From Roseovarius sp. A-2 (GTDB lineage: Bacteria; Pseudomonadota; Alphaproteobacteria; Rhodobacterales; Rhodobacteraceae), in the NCBI RefSeq assembly GCF_002072155.1, contig NZ_BDIY01000014.1, positions 33,174 through 97,173 of the forward strand: a DNA stretch of 64,000 bases, in the 5' to 3' direction. Below, piece by piece: positions 32,827 through 41,329 of this stretch; within the stretch, counting starts at the first letter, position 1, and every line of letters begins with the position of its first letter. The position numbers and the translations under genes were made by a program. The notes under the pieces were generated by a model, which was not told the DNA's origin, searched no databases, and saw only the letters and a program-made list of their open reading frames with translations.

Positions 32827-34869
32827 ATGCAGGACCTGTCGCGCCTGCTGCGCCCGCGCTCCATCGCGGTGATCGGCGGCGGCACCTGGTGCCGCGACGT
32901 GATCGCGCAATGCCGTCGGATCGGTTTCGCCGGTCCGGTCTGGCCGGTGCATCCGCATCGCGATGAGATCGGCGGGCTGCCCGCCCATGCCCATGTGAAA
33001 GACCTGCCCGAGGCCCCCGACGCCGCCTTTATCGGGGTCAATCGCGCCGCCAGCATCGAGACGGTGCGCGCGCTCTATGCAATGGGGGCCGGGGGGGCGG
33101 TCTGTTTCGCCTCGGGCTTTCGCGAATCCGCCTCCGAGACCGGCGATGGCCGGGAAATGGAGGCGGCCCTCGTCGATGCTGCAGGGGGGCTGCGCATTCT
33201 CGGGCCGAATTGCTACGGCTTTCTCAACCTGCTCGATGGCGCGGCGCTCTGGCCCGATCAGCAGGGCGCGCGCCGGGTCGGGCGGGGCGTGGCGCTGATC
33301 ACGCAATCCTCCAATATCGCGATCAACCTGACCATGCAGACCCGCGGCCTGCCGCTGGCCTATGTGGTCACCGTCGGCAATCAGGCGCAGACCGGCATGG
33401 CCGAGATCGCCGAGACGCTGCTGGCCGATGAGCGGGTCACAGCACTCGGGCTGCATGTCGAGGGCGTGGGCGATCTGGCCGCGTTCGAGGCGATGACACG
33501 TGTGGCCCGGGCGCGCGGCGTCCCGGTCGTGGTGATCAAATCGGGGCGCACCGCGCAGGCGCAGGCGGCGGCGCTGTCGCATACCGGCGCGCTTGCGGGC
33601 AGCGATGCGGGCGCACGGGCGCTCTTTGACCGGCTGGGCGTGGCGCAGGTCGACACGCTCTCGGAGATGCTGGAAACGCTGAAAGTCCTGCATGTGACCG
33701 GCCCGCTTGCCTCGCCCCGGATTGCGTCGTTTTCCTCGTCGGGGGGTGAGGCGGGGTTAATCGCGGATCACGCGGCGCGTGCCGGGCTGGTCTGCCCGCC
33801 GCTCGATGAGGCGCAGACGGCGGGGCTGCGAAGGGCGCTCGGGCCACGCGTCGCGCTCGCCAATCCGTTGGATTATCACACATACATCTGGGGCGACCGC
33901 GCGGCGATTGCCGCCACCTTTTCGGCGATGATGGCGGGCGATCTGGCGATGGGAGTGGTGATCCTCGATTTCCCGCGCCCGGATCGCTGCGACGGGGCGG
34001 CCTGGCATATCGTGATCGACGCCGTGGCCGACACCATCGCGGCCACAGGGCGGCCCATGGCGATCCTGTCGAGCCTGCCCGAGACCATGCCCGAAGCCGT
34101 GGCCGAGGCGATGATCGCGCGCGGCATCGTGCCCCTGTGCGGCATGGCCGAGGGGGTGGCGGCGATGGCCGCCGCCGCGCGCTGTGGTGCGGCGGCGGTG
34201 CATCCCGGCCCGCTCGCGGTTCCCGCGCCGCTCGACGGTGACAGCCATCTGCTGAGCGAGGCTGAGGCCAAGAGCTGGCTGGCGGCGCATGGCGTGGCGG
34301 TGCCGCGCGCGCAAACCGCCCATAGCCCCGAGGAGGCCGCAGAGGCCGCCGCCGCGCTTGGTTTTCCGGTGGTGCTCAAGGCCCTGGGCATCGCCCACAA
34401 GACCGAAGCCGGGGCGGTCGCGCTCGGCCTGGCGGGCCCCGAGGCCGTCACGGTCGCGGCCGGGCGCATGGGAGGCGCGGCCTTCCTCGTGGAGGAGATG
34501 GTCACCGGCGGCGTAGCGGAACTGCTGGTCGGCGTGATCCGCGATCCGGCGCATGGCTTCGTGCTCACGCTCGGCGCGGGCGGCGTGCTGACCGAGCGGC
34601 TGGCCGATACCGTTTCGCTCTTGCTGCCCGCTGAGCCCGACGACATCCGCGCCGCGCTGGAGCGGCTGCGCATCGCGCCGCTGCTGCATGGCTATCGCGG
34701 CGCGCCCGGGGCCGATCTCGACGCGTTGGTCGCGGCCATCGGCGCGGTGCAGGACTGCGCGCTTGCGCATCAGGCCCAATTGCATGAGCTTGAGATCAAT
34801 CCGCTGATCGCCACCCCGGAGCGCGCCGTCGCGCTCGATGCCCTATTCAGACTGGGAGGAGACCCATGA
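32827..34869 (+). CDS. NDP-forming acyl-CoA synthetase (fused alpha-beta, ACD superfamily)
   Basis: A 680-residue fusion. It has a CoA-binding Rossmann domain (residues about 5-120), two succinyl-CoA-ligase-like domains (about 150-450, with the conserved ALSHTGALAGSDAG block), and an ATP-grasp beta part (about 465-680: FPVVLKALGIAHKTEAGAV, ending HELEINPL). These enzymes interconvert acid, CoA and ATP with acyl-CoA, ADP and phosphate, and are reversible. Carnitine and gamma-butyrobetaine clusters normally encode an AMP-forming ligase (CaiC/BcoC) instead. Start ATG 32827 lies 5 bp after the dehydrogenase stop; the end overlaps the hydratase by 4 bp. DddX, a DMSP-CoA ligase/lyase, belongs to the same superfamily, so a sulfonium substrate cannot be excluded. 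Confidence 0.87.
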   Translation: MQDLSRLLRPRSIAVIGGGTWCRDVIAQCRRIGFAGPVWPVHPHRDEIGGLPAHAHVKDLPEAPDAAFIGVNRAASIETVRALYAMGAGGAVCFASGFRESASETGDGREMEAALVDAAGGLRILGPNCYGFLNLLDGAALWPDQQGARRVGRGVALITQSSNIAINLTMQTRGLPLAYVVTVGNQAQTGMAEIAETLLADERVTALGLHVEGVGDLAAFEAMTRVARARGVPVVVIKSGRTAQAQAAALSHTGALAGSDAGARALFDRLGVAQVDTLSEMLETLKVLHVTGPLASPRIASFSSSGGEAGLIADHAARAGLVCPPLDEAQTAGLRRALGPRVALANPLDYHTYIWGDRAAIAATFSAMMAGDLAMGVVILDFPRPDRCDGAAWHIVIDAVADTIAATGRPMAILSSLPETMPEAVAEAMIARGIVPLCGMAEGVAAMAAAARCGAAAVHPGPLAVPAPLDGDSHLLSEAEAKSWLAAHGVAVPRAQTAHSPEEAAEAAAALGFPVVLKALGIAHKTEAGAVALGLAGPEAVTVAAGRMGGAAFLVEEMVTGGVAELLVGVIRDPAHGFVLTLGAGGVLTERLADTVSLLLPAEPDDIRAALERLRIAPLLHGYRGAPGADLDALVAAIGAVQDCALAHQAQLHELEINPLIATPERAVALDALFRLGGDP

Positions 34870-35651
34870 CCGACAGCCCCATCCGAACCGAACGCCGTGG
34901 CGCGGTGCTCGAGGTGACGCTCGACCGGCCCAAGGCCAATGCGATAGATTTTGCCACCAGCCGCATCATGGGCGAGGTGTTCACCGAGTTCCGCGATGAC
35001 CCGGACCTGCGGGTCGCGATCCTGACCGGGGCGGGTGAGAAATTCTTTTGCCCCGGCTGGGATCTCAAGGCCGCCGCCGGGGGCGAGGCGGTGGATGGCG
35101 ATTACGGCAAGGGCGGCTTTGGCGGGTTGCAGGAGTTGCGCGGGCTCAACAAGCCGGTGATCGCCGCCATCAACGGCATCGCCTGCGGCGGCGGGCTGGA
35201 GCTGGCGCTCTGTGCCGATATGATCCTGGCCGCCGATCACGCCAGTTTCGCCCTGCCGGAAATCCGCTCAGGCACGGTGGCCGATGCCGCCTCGATCAAG
35301 CTGCCCCGGCGCATCCCCTATCACATCGCCATGGAGTTGCTGTTCACCGGGCGCTGGTTCGATGCCGAGGAGGCGGCGCATTGGGGCCTTGTGAACCGGG
35401 TGCTGCCCGCCTCCGATCTGATGGGGGCGGCACGGCAGATGGCCGATGATCTGGCCGCAGGCCCGCCGCTCGTCTTTGCCGCGATCAAGGAAATCGTGCG
35501 CGAGGCCGAGGATATGAAATTCAACGATGCACTCAACCGCATCACGCAAAGCCAGTTCGAGACGGTGGAACGGCTCTACCGCTCGGAGGACCAGAAGGAA
35601 GGGGCGCGCGCCTTTGCCGAGAAGCGCGACCCGGTTTGGAAAGGGAGGTAA
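34866..35651 (+). CDS. caiD: Crotonase-family hydratase, CaiD-like
   Basis: A 261-residue enoyl-CoA hydratase fold protein. Oxyanion-hole segments are FFCPGWDLKAAA and NGIACGGGLELAL with the conserved Glu. The following stretch FALPEIRSGTVADAASIKLP resembles CaiD (crotonobetainyl-CoA hydratase) rather than classical enoyl-CoA hydratases, and the LLFTGRWFDAEEAAHWGLVNRV helix is conserved. It would hydrate crotonobetainyl-CoA to L-carnitinyl-CoA. It overlaps the upstream synthetase gene by 4 bp (ATGA), with GGAGGAG before its start, and is 3 bp from the next gene. Confidence 0.82.
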   Translation: MTDSPIRTERRGAVLEVTLDRPKANAIDFATSRIMGEVFTEFRDDPDLRVAILTGAGEKFFCPGWDLKAAAGGEAVDGDYGKGGFGGLQELRGLNKPVIAAINGIACGGGLELALCADMILAADHASFALPEIRSGTVADAASIKLPRRIPYHIAMELLFTGRWFDAEEAAHWGLVNRVLPASDLMGAARQMADDLAAGPPLVFAAIKEIVREAEDMKFNDALNRITQSQFETVERLYRSEDQKEGARAFAEKRDPVWKGR

Positions 35652-35654
35652 GCC

Positions 35655-36566
35655 ATGCCGCTGAACATGACCCGCGACGTTTTCATCACCTGCGCCGTGA
35701 CCGGATCGGGCGCTAGCCAGGATCGCAGCCCGCATGTGCCGCGCTCGCCGAAGGAAATCGCCGAGAGCGCCATCGACGCTGCCCGCGCCGGGGCCGCCAT
35801 CGTGCATTGCCATGTCCGCGACCCCGAGAGCGGCGCACCATCGCGGAGGCTCGATCTTTACCGCGAGGTGACCGAGCGCATCCGTGACGCGGAGGTGGAT
35901 GTGGTGCTGAACCTCACGGCCGGGATGGGCGGCGACATCACCTTCGGCTCGACCGAGGCGCCGCTGCCGGTGAACAAGGCGGGGACCGACATGATCGGGG
36001 CCGAGGAGCGGGTGGCGCATGTCGCCGACTGCCTGCCCGAGATCTGCACGCTGGATTGCGGAACGATGAATTTCGCAGAGGCCGATTACGTGATGACCAA
36101 CACGCCCGGCATGCTGCGTGCCATGGGCCGGAGGATGACCGAACTGGGCGTGAAGCCCGAGATCGAGGCCTTCGACACGGGGCATCTGTGGTTCGCCAAG
36201 GAACTTGTGAAGGAGGGTGTGCTGGAGGCTCCGGCGCTGGTGCAGCTGTGCATGGGCGTGCCCTGGGGCGCGCCAAACGACCTCAACACCTTTATGGCGA
36301 TGGTCAATAATGTGCCTTCGGACTGGAACTTTTCGGCCTTCTCGCTGGGGCGCAACCAGATGGCCTATGCGGCGGCGGCAGTGCTGGCGGGTGGGCATGT
36401 GCGTGTCGGGCTGGAGGATAATCTCTGGCTCGACAAGGGCGTGCTGGCCACCAACGCGCAACTCGTGGAGCGCGCGGTGGGTATTGTCGAACGCATGGGT
36501 GCGCGGGTCATGGGCCCGCAGAAGGTGCGCGATGCGCTCGGTCTGGTCAAGCGGGCACCGAAATGA
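35655..36566 (+). CDS. BKACE-family enzyme, probable 3-dehydrocarnitine cleavage enzyme
   Basis: A 303-residue member of the beta-keto acid cleavage enzyme family (DUF849). Metal ligands and the family signature are in AIVHCHVRDPESGAPS, with a second Zn-binding Glu/His set around LNLTAGMGGD and FDTGHLWFA. The C-terminal HVRVGLEDNLWLDKG segment is a family hallmark. BKACE enzymes condense a beta-keto acid with acetyl-CoA and cleave it; on 3-dehydrocarnitine this yields betainyl-CoA and acetoacetate (CdhC role). The neighbour encodes the preceding and following steps, so this substrate is well supported. It overlaps the next gene by 4 bp. Confidence 0.9.
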   Translation: MPLNMTRDVFITCAVTGSGASQDRSPHVPRSPKEIAESAIDAARAGAAIVHCHVRDPESGAPSRRLDLYREVTERIRDAEVDVVLNLTAGMGGDITFGSTEAPLPVNKAGTDMIGAEERVAHVADCLPEICTLDCGTMNFAEADYVMTNTPGMLRAMGRRMTELGVKPEIEAFDTGHLWFAKELVKEGVLEAPALVQLCMGVPWGAPNDLNTFMAMVNNVPSDWNFSAFSLGRNQMAYAAAAVLAGGHVRVGLEDNLWLDKGVLATNAQLVERAVGIVERMGARVMGPQKVRDALGLVKRAPK

Positions 36567-38008
36567 GCCGCGCCGCGATCATCGGCGGTGGCGTGATCGG
36601 CGGCGGCTGGGCCGCGCGCTTCCTGCTCAATGGCTGGGACGTGGCGGTGTTCGATCCCGACCCGGAGGCCGAGCGCAAGGTGGGCGAGGTGCTGGCCAAC
36701 GCGCGCCACGCGCTGCCCGGACTGTATGATGCGGCACTGCCCGAGGAGGGGCGGTTGAGCTTCCACGGCTCCATGTCCAAAGCGGTGGAGGGCGCGCAGT
36801 GGATTCAGGAGAGCGTGCCCGAACGCCTGCCGCTCAAGCGCAAGGTATTCCAGACCTTGCAGGAGTGGTGCGACCCCGACGCGATCATCGGCTCGTCCAC
36901 CTCGGGGTTCAAGCCGTCCGAATTGCAGGGCTGCGCCACGCGGCCCGGGCAGATCGTCGTCACGCATCCGTTCAACCCGGTCTACCTCCTACCGCTGATC
37001 GAGCTGGTGACGACCGACAGGAATTCCCCCGATCTGATCGACCGGGCGAAACAGACGCTGACCTCGGTCGGGTTCTACCCGTTGCACCTGCGCCGCGAGA
37101 TCGACGCTCATATCGCCGACCGGTTTCTCGAGGCGGTCTGGCGTGAGGCGCTTTGGCTGGTCAAGGACGGTATCGCCACCACCGAGGAAATCGACGAGGC
37201 GATCCGCATGGGGTTTGGCCTGCGCTGGGCGCAGATGGGGCTTTTCGAGACCTATCGCATCGCCGGGGGCGAGGCGGGGATGCGCCATTTCCTCGATCAG
37301 TTCGGCCCCTGCCTTAGCCTGCCCTGGACCCGACTGACGGATGTGCCGGACTATGACGAGGCACTGGTCGAACTGATCGCGAGCCAGTCGGACGCGCAAT
37401 CCGGCCATCTCAGCATCCGCGAACTGGAGCGGCTGCGCGATGACAATCTCGTCGCCATGCTGCGCGCGCTCAAGCGCACGCAGACCGGGGCGGGCGGTGT
37501 CATCCTCGGCCATGAGGCGACGCTGCCGCGCGCCGAGACCGGGGCGGATGGCCTGCCGATGACGCTTGAGGTGCAGGTGCCGAGCAGTTTTGCCGATTAC
37601 AACGGTCACATGAACGAGGCCGCCTATCTCGATCTCGGCACCCGCGCCTCGGACCGGCTGATGGAGATGCTGGGCGCCGATGCCGCCTATATCGCGGGGG
37701 GGCTGAGTTATTTCACGGTCGAGACGGATATCCGCTATCTCGCCGAGATCCAGATCGGTCGGCGCGTCACCATGACCACGCAGCTTCTGGCCGGGGACGG
37801 GCGCAAGCTGCATTTGTTGCACCGGCTGTGGGATGGCGACGATACCCCGGCGGCCACAATCGAGACGCTGCTGCTGCATGTCGATCTGGCGACGCGGCGC
37901 GTGGTGGCCCCCGGTGAGGCGCTGGCCACGCGCGCGGCGGCGATGCTTGCCGCGCATGCGGCGCATCCCGTGCCCGAACGTTTGGTTCTGGGCCGCGCGA
38001 AAGCCTGA
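36563..38008 (+). CDS. Carnitine 3-dehydrogenase fused to betainyl-CoA thioesterase
   Basis: A 481-residue fusion. Residues 1 to about 310 form a 3-hydroxyacyl-CoA dehydrogenase-like NAD enzyme: Rossmann loop IIGGGVIGGGWAARF, SSTSGFKPSEL and catalytic His in VVTHPFNPVYL. This matches L-carnitine dehydrogenase (CdhA/LcdH), which makes 3-dehydrocarnitine. Residues about 340-465 form a 4HBT hotdog thioesterase with SFADYNGHMNEAAYLDL; this corresponds to the betainyl-CoA thioesterase (CdhB). The fusion, also known from rhizobia, would channel betainyl-CoA to glycine betaine. It closes the operon; the next gene on the right is a degraded LysR on the other strand. Confidence 0.9.
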   Translation: MSRAAIIGGGVIGGGWAARFLLNGWDVAVFDPDPEAERKVGEVLANARHALPGLYDAALPEEGRLSFHGSMSKAVEGAQWIQESVPERLPLKRKVFQTLQEWCDPDAIIGSSTSGFKPSELQGCATRPGQIVVTHPFNPVYLLPLIELVTTDRNSPDLIDRAKQTLTSVGFYPLHLRREIDAHIADRFLEAVWREALWLVKDGIATTEEIDEAIRMGFGLRWAQMGLFETYRIAGGEAGMRHFLDQFGPCLSLPWTRLTDVPDYDEALVELIASQSDAQSGHLSIRELERLRDDNLVAMLRALKRTQTGAGGVILGHEATLPRAETGADGLPMTLEVQVPSSFADYNGHMNEAAYLDLGTRASDRLMEMLGADAAYIAGGLSYFTVETDIRYLAEIQIGRRVTMTTQLLAGDGRKLHLLHRLWDGDDTPAATIETLLLHVDLATRRVVAPGEALATRAAAMLAAHAAHPVPERLVLGRAKA

Positions 38009-38033
38009 GCGCGGGCACCGCTCAGGGCAAAAG

Positions 38034-38486
38034 TTAGGCCAGCAGCGGATTGGGAAAGCGTTGCTCCAGCGTCACCGCGAGGAAACTCCCGGTGATCCCG
38101 AGACGCGCGTGTCGAATCCGGCGCGCAGGGAGGGCAGGTCGCGGGGCGATCCTTTGAGGCGCGCGGTGGTGCCGATCAGGTTGACCGGCTGCGCGTCGAT
38201 CCCGCGCAACAGATCGGATCGCGCGTCCGGGCGCAGCACCACCTCGACATCGCGCGGCCTGATCAGCGGGCACAGGAGTTGGATCTGGAAGTTGCGCGAC
38301 AGCGTGGCCAGGGGCCCCACCCGCAGCGCAAGGCGGCCCGTCTTGCGGTCGCGCAGCGAGGCGCTGAGATCCACCGCCGTGCGAAAGATCGCCTCGGCAT
38401 GATCGAGCGCGATGCGCCCTGCCTTGGTCAGCACGAGACCGCGCCCGCGCCGCTCGAAAGCGCCTGACTGACGGCGGCAGGTTCAG
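38034..38486 (-). pseudogene. LysR-family regulator remnant (NhaR-like)
   Basis: Fragments of an LTTR without its DNA-binding N-terminus. After an in-frame stop the reading is GAFERRGRGLVLTKAGRIAL and then ALRVGPLATLSRNFQIQLL, which matches the linker and effector-domain start of NhaR-type regulators. The middle of the effector domain is missing. The true C-terminus appears in another frame as ITGSFLAVTLEQRFPNPLLA, a typical LTTR ending, stopping at 38034. So there is an N-terminal loss, an internal deletion and a frameshift. It lies directly after the carnitine-type operon and may mark an older boundary. Confidence 0.7.
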
Positions 38487-38561
38487 ACCAGACAAGTCGT
38501 TATGCTACACTTATACCCAACGGGCCGGATCTCGGAATCGACGGGGCGGGCGGGTGCCGGG

Positions 38562-38867
38562 TTAATGCTGTGTGAGCGTGGCAAAGGTGATCACGCCGAT
38601 CACCAGCAGCACCAGCCCGAGCGCCAGGCATCCCGGCACCCGTGCCAGCCAGCGCTGCCAGCGGTGGCGCAGCCGCTGGCCCATCGCCCAGATCACGATC
38701 GCCAAAAGCCCCGCGCCGACCTGATACTGCACAAACACCGTCAGCCGGTTCATTCCGCGCGTGAACCCGTCGCCCTCGGGGGCGGTGTGTGCGGCCAGAA
38801 GAAAGGATGCCGCATAGAGCGCGGCCCAGATGCCGGAGACCAGGACAAGCCAATGCGTGCGGGTCAT
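38562..38867 (-). CDS. Small membrane protein, unknown
   Basis: A 101-residue protein with three hydrophobic segments: LVLVSGIWAALYAASFLLA, LTVFVQYQVGAGLLAIVIW and LALGLVLLVIGVITFATL, with basic loops between them. No family is recognised. AGGATGG lies before ATG 38867; an in-frame ATG at 38876 is possible. It directly follows the DUF6476-type gene on the same strand (about 10 bp), suggesting a two-gene transcript. Confidence 0.65.
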   Translation of the reverse strand: MTRTHWLVLVSGIWAALYAASFLLAAHTAPEGDGFTRGMNRLTVFVQYQVGAGLLAIVIWAMGQRLRHRWQRWLARVPGCLALGLVLLVIGVITFATLTQH

Positions 38868-38877
38868 GAACACCATC

Positions 38878-39183
38878 CTACTCAATCGCGATGCTCTGCC
38901 GTAATTCGCCGCTCGTCCGGTCATAGATCAGGATGCGGTCATCCCGGGTGACCAATGCCAACCAGTCCTCGCCAAAGGTGACCGCCTGGGCGCTTGCGCC
39001 TTCGGGCAGGGTGATGTTGTCGGGCAGGGTGAGGGGCTGCCTGCGGTCCTCGCCCGAGAAGCGGATGACAAGCAATGCAACGATGACTACAACGCCGACA
39101 ATCATCGTGGCGGTCAGCACCGTGACCAGTCGCGCGAGAAATTTCAATGTCGCCGGGCTGACCGGCGGGGGGCTATCATCCAT
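38878..39183 (-). CDS. DUF6476-type single-pass membrane protein
   Basis: A 101-residue protein. One membrane helix (about residues 18-43, VTVLTATMIVGVVVIVALLVI) is followed by a small soluble domain, with PDNITLPEGASAQAVTFG and DDRILIYDRTSGELRQ, resembling a single beta-propeller-like blade. Length and layout fit DUF6476, an uncharacterised Rhodobacterales family usually beside an RluA-family gene, as here. Its ATG (39183-39181) overlaps the divergent synthase ATG (39182-39184) inside a CCATGG palindrome. Confidence 0.75.
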   Translation of the reverse strand: MDDSPPPVSPATLKFLARLVTVLTATMIVGVVVIVALLVIRFSGEDRRQPLTLPDNITLPEGASAQAVTFGEDWLALVTRDDRILIYDRTSGELRQSIAIE

Positions 39184-40213
39184 GGGGCAAGACCCGCTCG
39201 TGTTCCGGATCGGGGACGATCCGCCATCCCGCCTTGATAAGGCGCTTTCGCGTGATGTGCCAGAGGCGGCGGCGCTGTCGCGTACCCGGCTGGCGCGACT
39301 GCTTGGCGACGGGGCGGTGCGCGTGAACGGCGCGGTGATCGTTGCGGCCAAGGCGCGGGTGGCTGCGGGTGACCTGATCGAGATCGATGTGCCGGACCCG
39401 CGTGAGAGCCATATCGGGGCCGAGGAGATCGCGCTGACCGTGGTGCATGAGGATGACGACCTGATCGTGATCGACAAGCCCGCCGGCATGGTGGTGCATC
39501 CCGCCCCCGGCAGCCCGGCGGGCACTCTGGTCAACGCGCTATTGCATCATTGCGGCGACAGCCTGTCGGGGGTGGGCGGCGCGCGGCGGCCCGGCATCGT
39601 GCACCGGATCGACAAGGATACCAGCGGATTGCTGGTGGTGGCCAAGTCCGACGCCGCCCATCAGGGGCTGGCCGCGCAGTTCGAGGCGCATAGCGCCGAG
39701 CGTGCCTATCTCGCGGTGGTGAATGGCGTGCCCGAGGCCAGCGATCCACGCCTGCGGGGCGTGCGGGGCGCGTCCTTCGAGGCGGGAAATGTGCTGCGCA
39801 TCGCCACCGGGCTTGCTCGGCACAAGACCGACCGGCAGCGGCAGGCGGTGACGTTTGAAGGGGGCCGCCACGCGGTCACACGCGCGCAGGTGTTGGAGCG
39901 GTTCGGCCACCCCCCGGCGGCCGCGCTGCTGGAATGTCGGTTGGAGACCGGACGCACCCATCAGATCAGAGTGCATCTGGCGCATGTCGGACACGGACTC
40001 ATTGGTGATCCGGTCTATGGCGGGCGGCGCAAACTGTCGCAAAAGGCGCTCTCTCCGCGCGCCATCGAGGCCGCGAACGGGTTTGCCCGTCAGGCGCTGC
40101 ATGCCGCTACTCTCGGCTTCGATCATCCGGTCAGCGGCGCGGCCTTGCGGTTCGAATCGCACCTGCCGCCGGATATGGCGTCGTTGATCGCAGCGCTGAG
40201 GGGGGCTGCGTGA
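39182..40213 (+). CDS. RluA-family 23S rRNA pseudouridine synthase, RluD-like
   Basis: A 343-residue enzyme with an N-terminal S4 RNA-binding domain (SRTRLARLLGDGAVRVNG) and the pseudouridine synthase core. The catalytic Asp lies in HRIDKDTSGLLVVAK, and GRTHQIRVHLAHVGHGLIGDPVYG is the conserved C-terminal block. It isomerises uridines in 23S rRNA, most like RluD (positions 1911/1915/1917), though RluC-type targets are possible. ATG 39182 follows a G-rich GGCGGGGGG stretch. The longer open frame further left is shadow of the minus-strand gene. Confidence 0.92.
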   Translation: MGQDPLVFRIGDDPPSRLDKALSRDVPEAAALSRTRLARLLGDGAVRVNGAVIVAAKARVAAGDLIEIDVPDPRESHIGAEEIALTVVHEDDDLIVIDKPAGMVVHPAPGSPAGTLVNALLHHCGDSLSGVGGARRPGIVHRIDKDTSGLLVVAKSDAAHQGLAAQFEAHSAERAYLAVVNGVPEASDPRLRGVRGASFEAGNVLRIATGLARHKTDRQRQAVTFEGGRHAVTRAQVLERFGHPPAAALLECRLETGRTHQIRVHLAHVGHGLIGDPVYGGRRKLSQKALSPRAIEAANGFARQALHAATLGFDHPVSGAALRFESHLPPDMASLIAALRGAA

Positions 40214-40305
40214 CAAAGGCGCAAGATCACGTGAAATTCTGACATATTGGCGGAACCGCGACGGAAACCACATAGTTGTCCGTTAAGATATATGAACCAT
40301 GGCAT

Positions 40306-40336
40306 CTTGAAAGGATGCGGTGATGGTCCTAGGTCA
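40306..40336 (+). promoter_or_regulatory. rpoH: Possible heat-shock-type promoter upstream of rpoH
   Basis: CTTGAAA at 40306 matches the sigma-32 -35 element exactly; 15 nt later CCTAGGT resembles the -10 element CCCATNT in four to five positions. It ends about 36 bp before the rpoH start. An autoregulated promoter would fit known alphaproteobacterial rpoH genes, but the -10 match is imperfect. Confidence 0.35.
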
Positions 40337-40371
40337 ATGTTAACGATCTAAACATCAGGAGGGACAACGGC

Positions 40372-41268
40372 ATGGGCAATTACGCGAATCTGCCAGCGCC
40401 GACACCGGAAGGCGGATTGAATCGCTACATGCAGGAGATCCGCAAGTTTCCGCTGCTCGAACCGGAAGAGGAATACATGCTGGCCAAGCGGTGGGTCGAG
40501 GAACAAGACACCGAGGCCGCGCATAAGATGGTCACCAGCCACCTGCGCCTCGCGGCCAAGATAGCCATGGGCTATCGCGGCTACGGGCTGCCGCAGGCCG
40601 AGGTGATTTCCGAGGCCAATGTCGGCCTCATGCAGGCCGTCAAGCGGTTCGATCCGGAGCGTGGCTTTCGTTTGGCGACCTATGCGATGTGGTGGATCCG
40701 GGCCTCGATCCAAGAGTATATCCTGCGGTCTTGGAGCTTGGTGAAGCTTGGCACCACCTCGGCGCAGAAAAAGCTGTTTTTCAACCTGCGCAAGGCCAAA
40801 GCCCGTATCGGCGCGCTTGAGGATGGCGACCTGCGCCCTGATACCGTCAAGAAGATCGCCACCGATCTCGGCGTGACCGAGGACGAGGTGATTTCGATGA
40901 ACCGGCGCATGGCCGGGTCCGATGCCTCGCTCAACGCCACCGTCGGCTCTGACGGCGAGGGCACGATGCAATGGCAGGACTGGCTCGAGGACGAGGACGC
41001 CGACCAAGCCACCGCCTATGAGGAACAGGACGAGTTGTCGGCTCGGCGCGAATTGCTGAGGCTGGCGATGGATGTCCTAAACGAGCGTGAGCGCGACATC
41101 CTCACGCAGCGTCGCTTGAGCGACGAGACGATCACGCTGGAGGATCTGAGCGCGCAATATGACGTCAGCCGTGAGCGGATCAGGCAGATCGAGGTGCGCG
41201 CCTTCGAGAAGCTGCAAAAGCGGATGCGCGATCTGGCGCAGGAAAAGGGCATGCTGAGCTCGGTCTGA
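40372..41268 (+). CDS. rpoH: RNA polymerase heat-shock sigma factor RpoH
   Basis: A 298-residue sigma-32 family factor. Region 2 (EEEYMLAKRWVEE through RGFRLATYAMWWIRASIQEYI), the RpoH box QKKLFFNLRKAKARI, and a region 4 HTH (LEDLSAQYDVSRERIRQIEV) are complete. GGAGGG stands 7 nt before ATG 40372. It directs heat-shock gene transcription; Rhodobacterales often carry two paralogues, and I cannot tell which this is. It is 158 bp downstream of the RluA-family gene, a conserved pairing. Confidence 0.97.
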   Translation: MGNYANLPAPTPEGGLNRYMQEIRKFPLLEPEEEYMLAKRWVEEQDTEAAHKMVTSHLRLAAKIAMGYRGYGLPQAEVISEANVGLMQAVKRFDPERGFRLATYAMWWIRASIQEYILRSWSLVKLGTTSAQKKLFFNLRKAKARIGALEDGDLRPDTVKKIATDLGVTEDEVISMNRRMAGSDASLNATVGSDGEGTMQWQDWLEDEDADQATAYEEQDELSARRELLRLAMDVLNERERDILTQRRLSDETITLEDLSAQYDVSRERIRQIEVRAFEKLQKRMRDLAQEKGMLSSV

Positions 41269-41329
41269 CCGCCCTTGGCAGCGGGCTCGGCATCGCCTAT
41301 CTTTTGCGCTCAGGCGGGGGTGGGGAACG

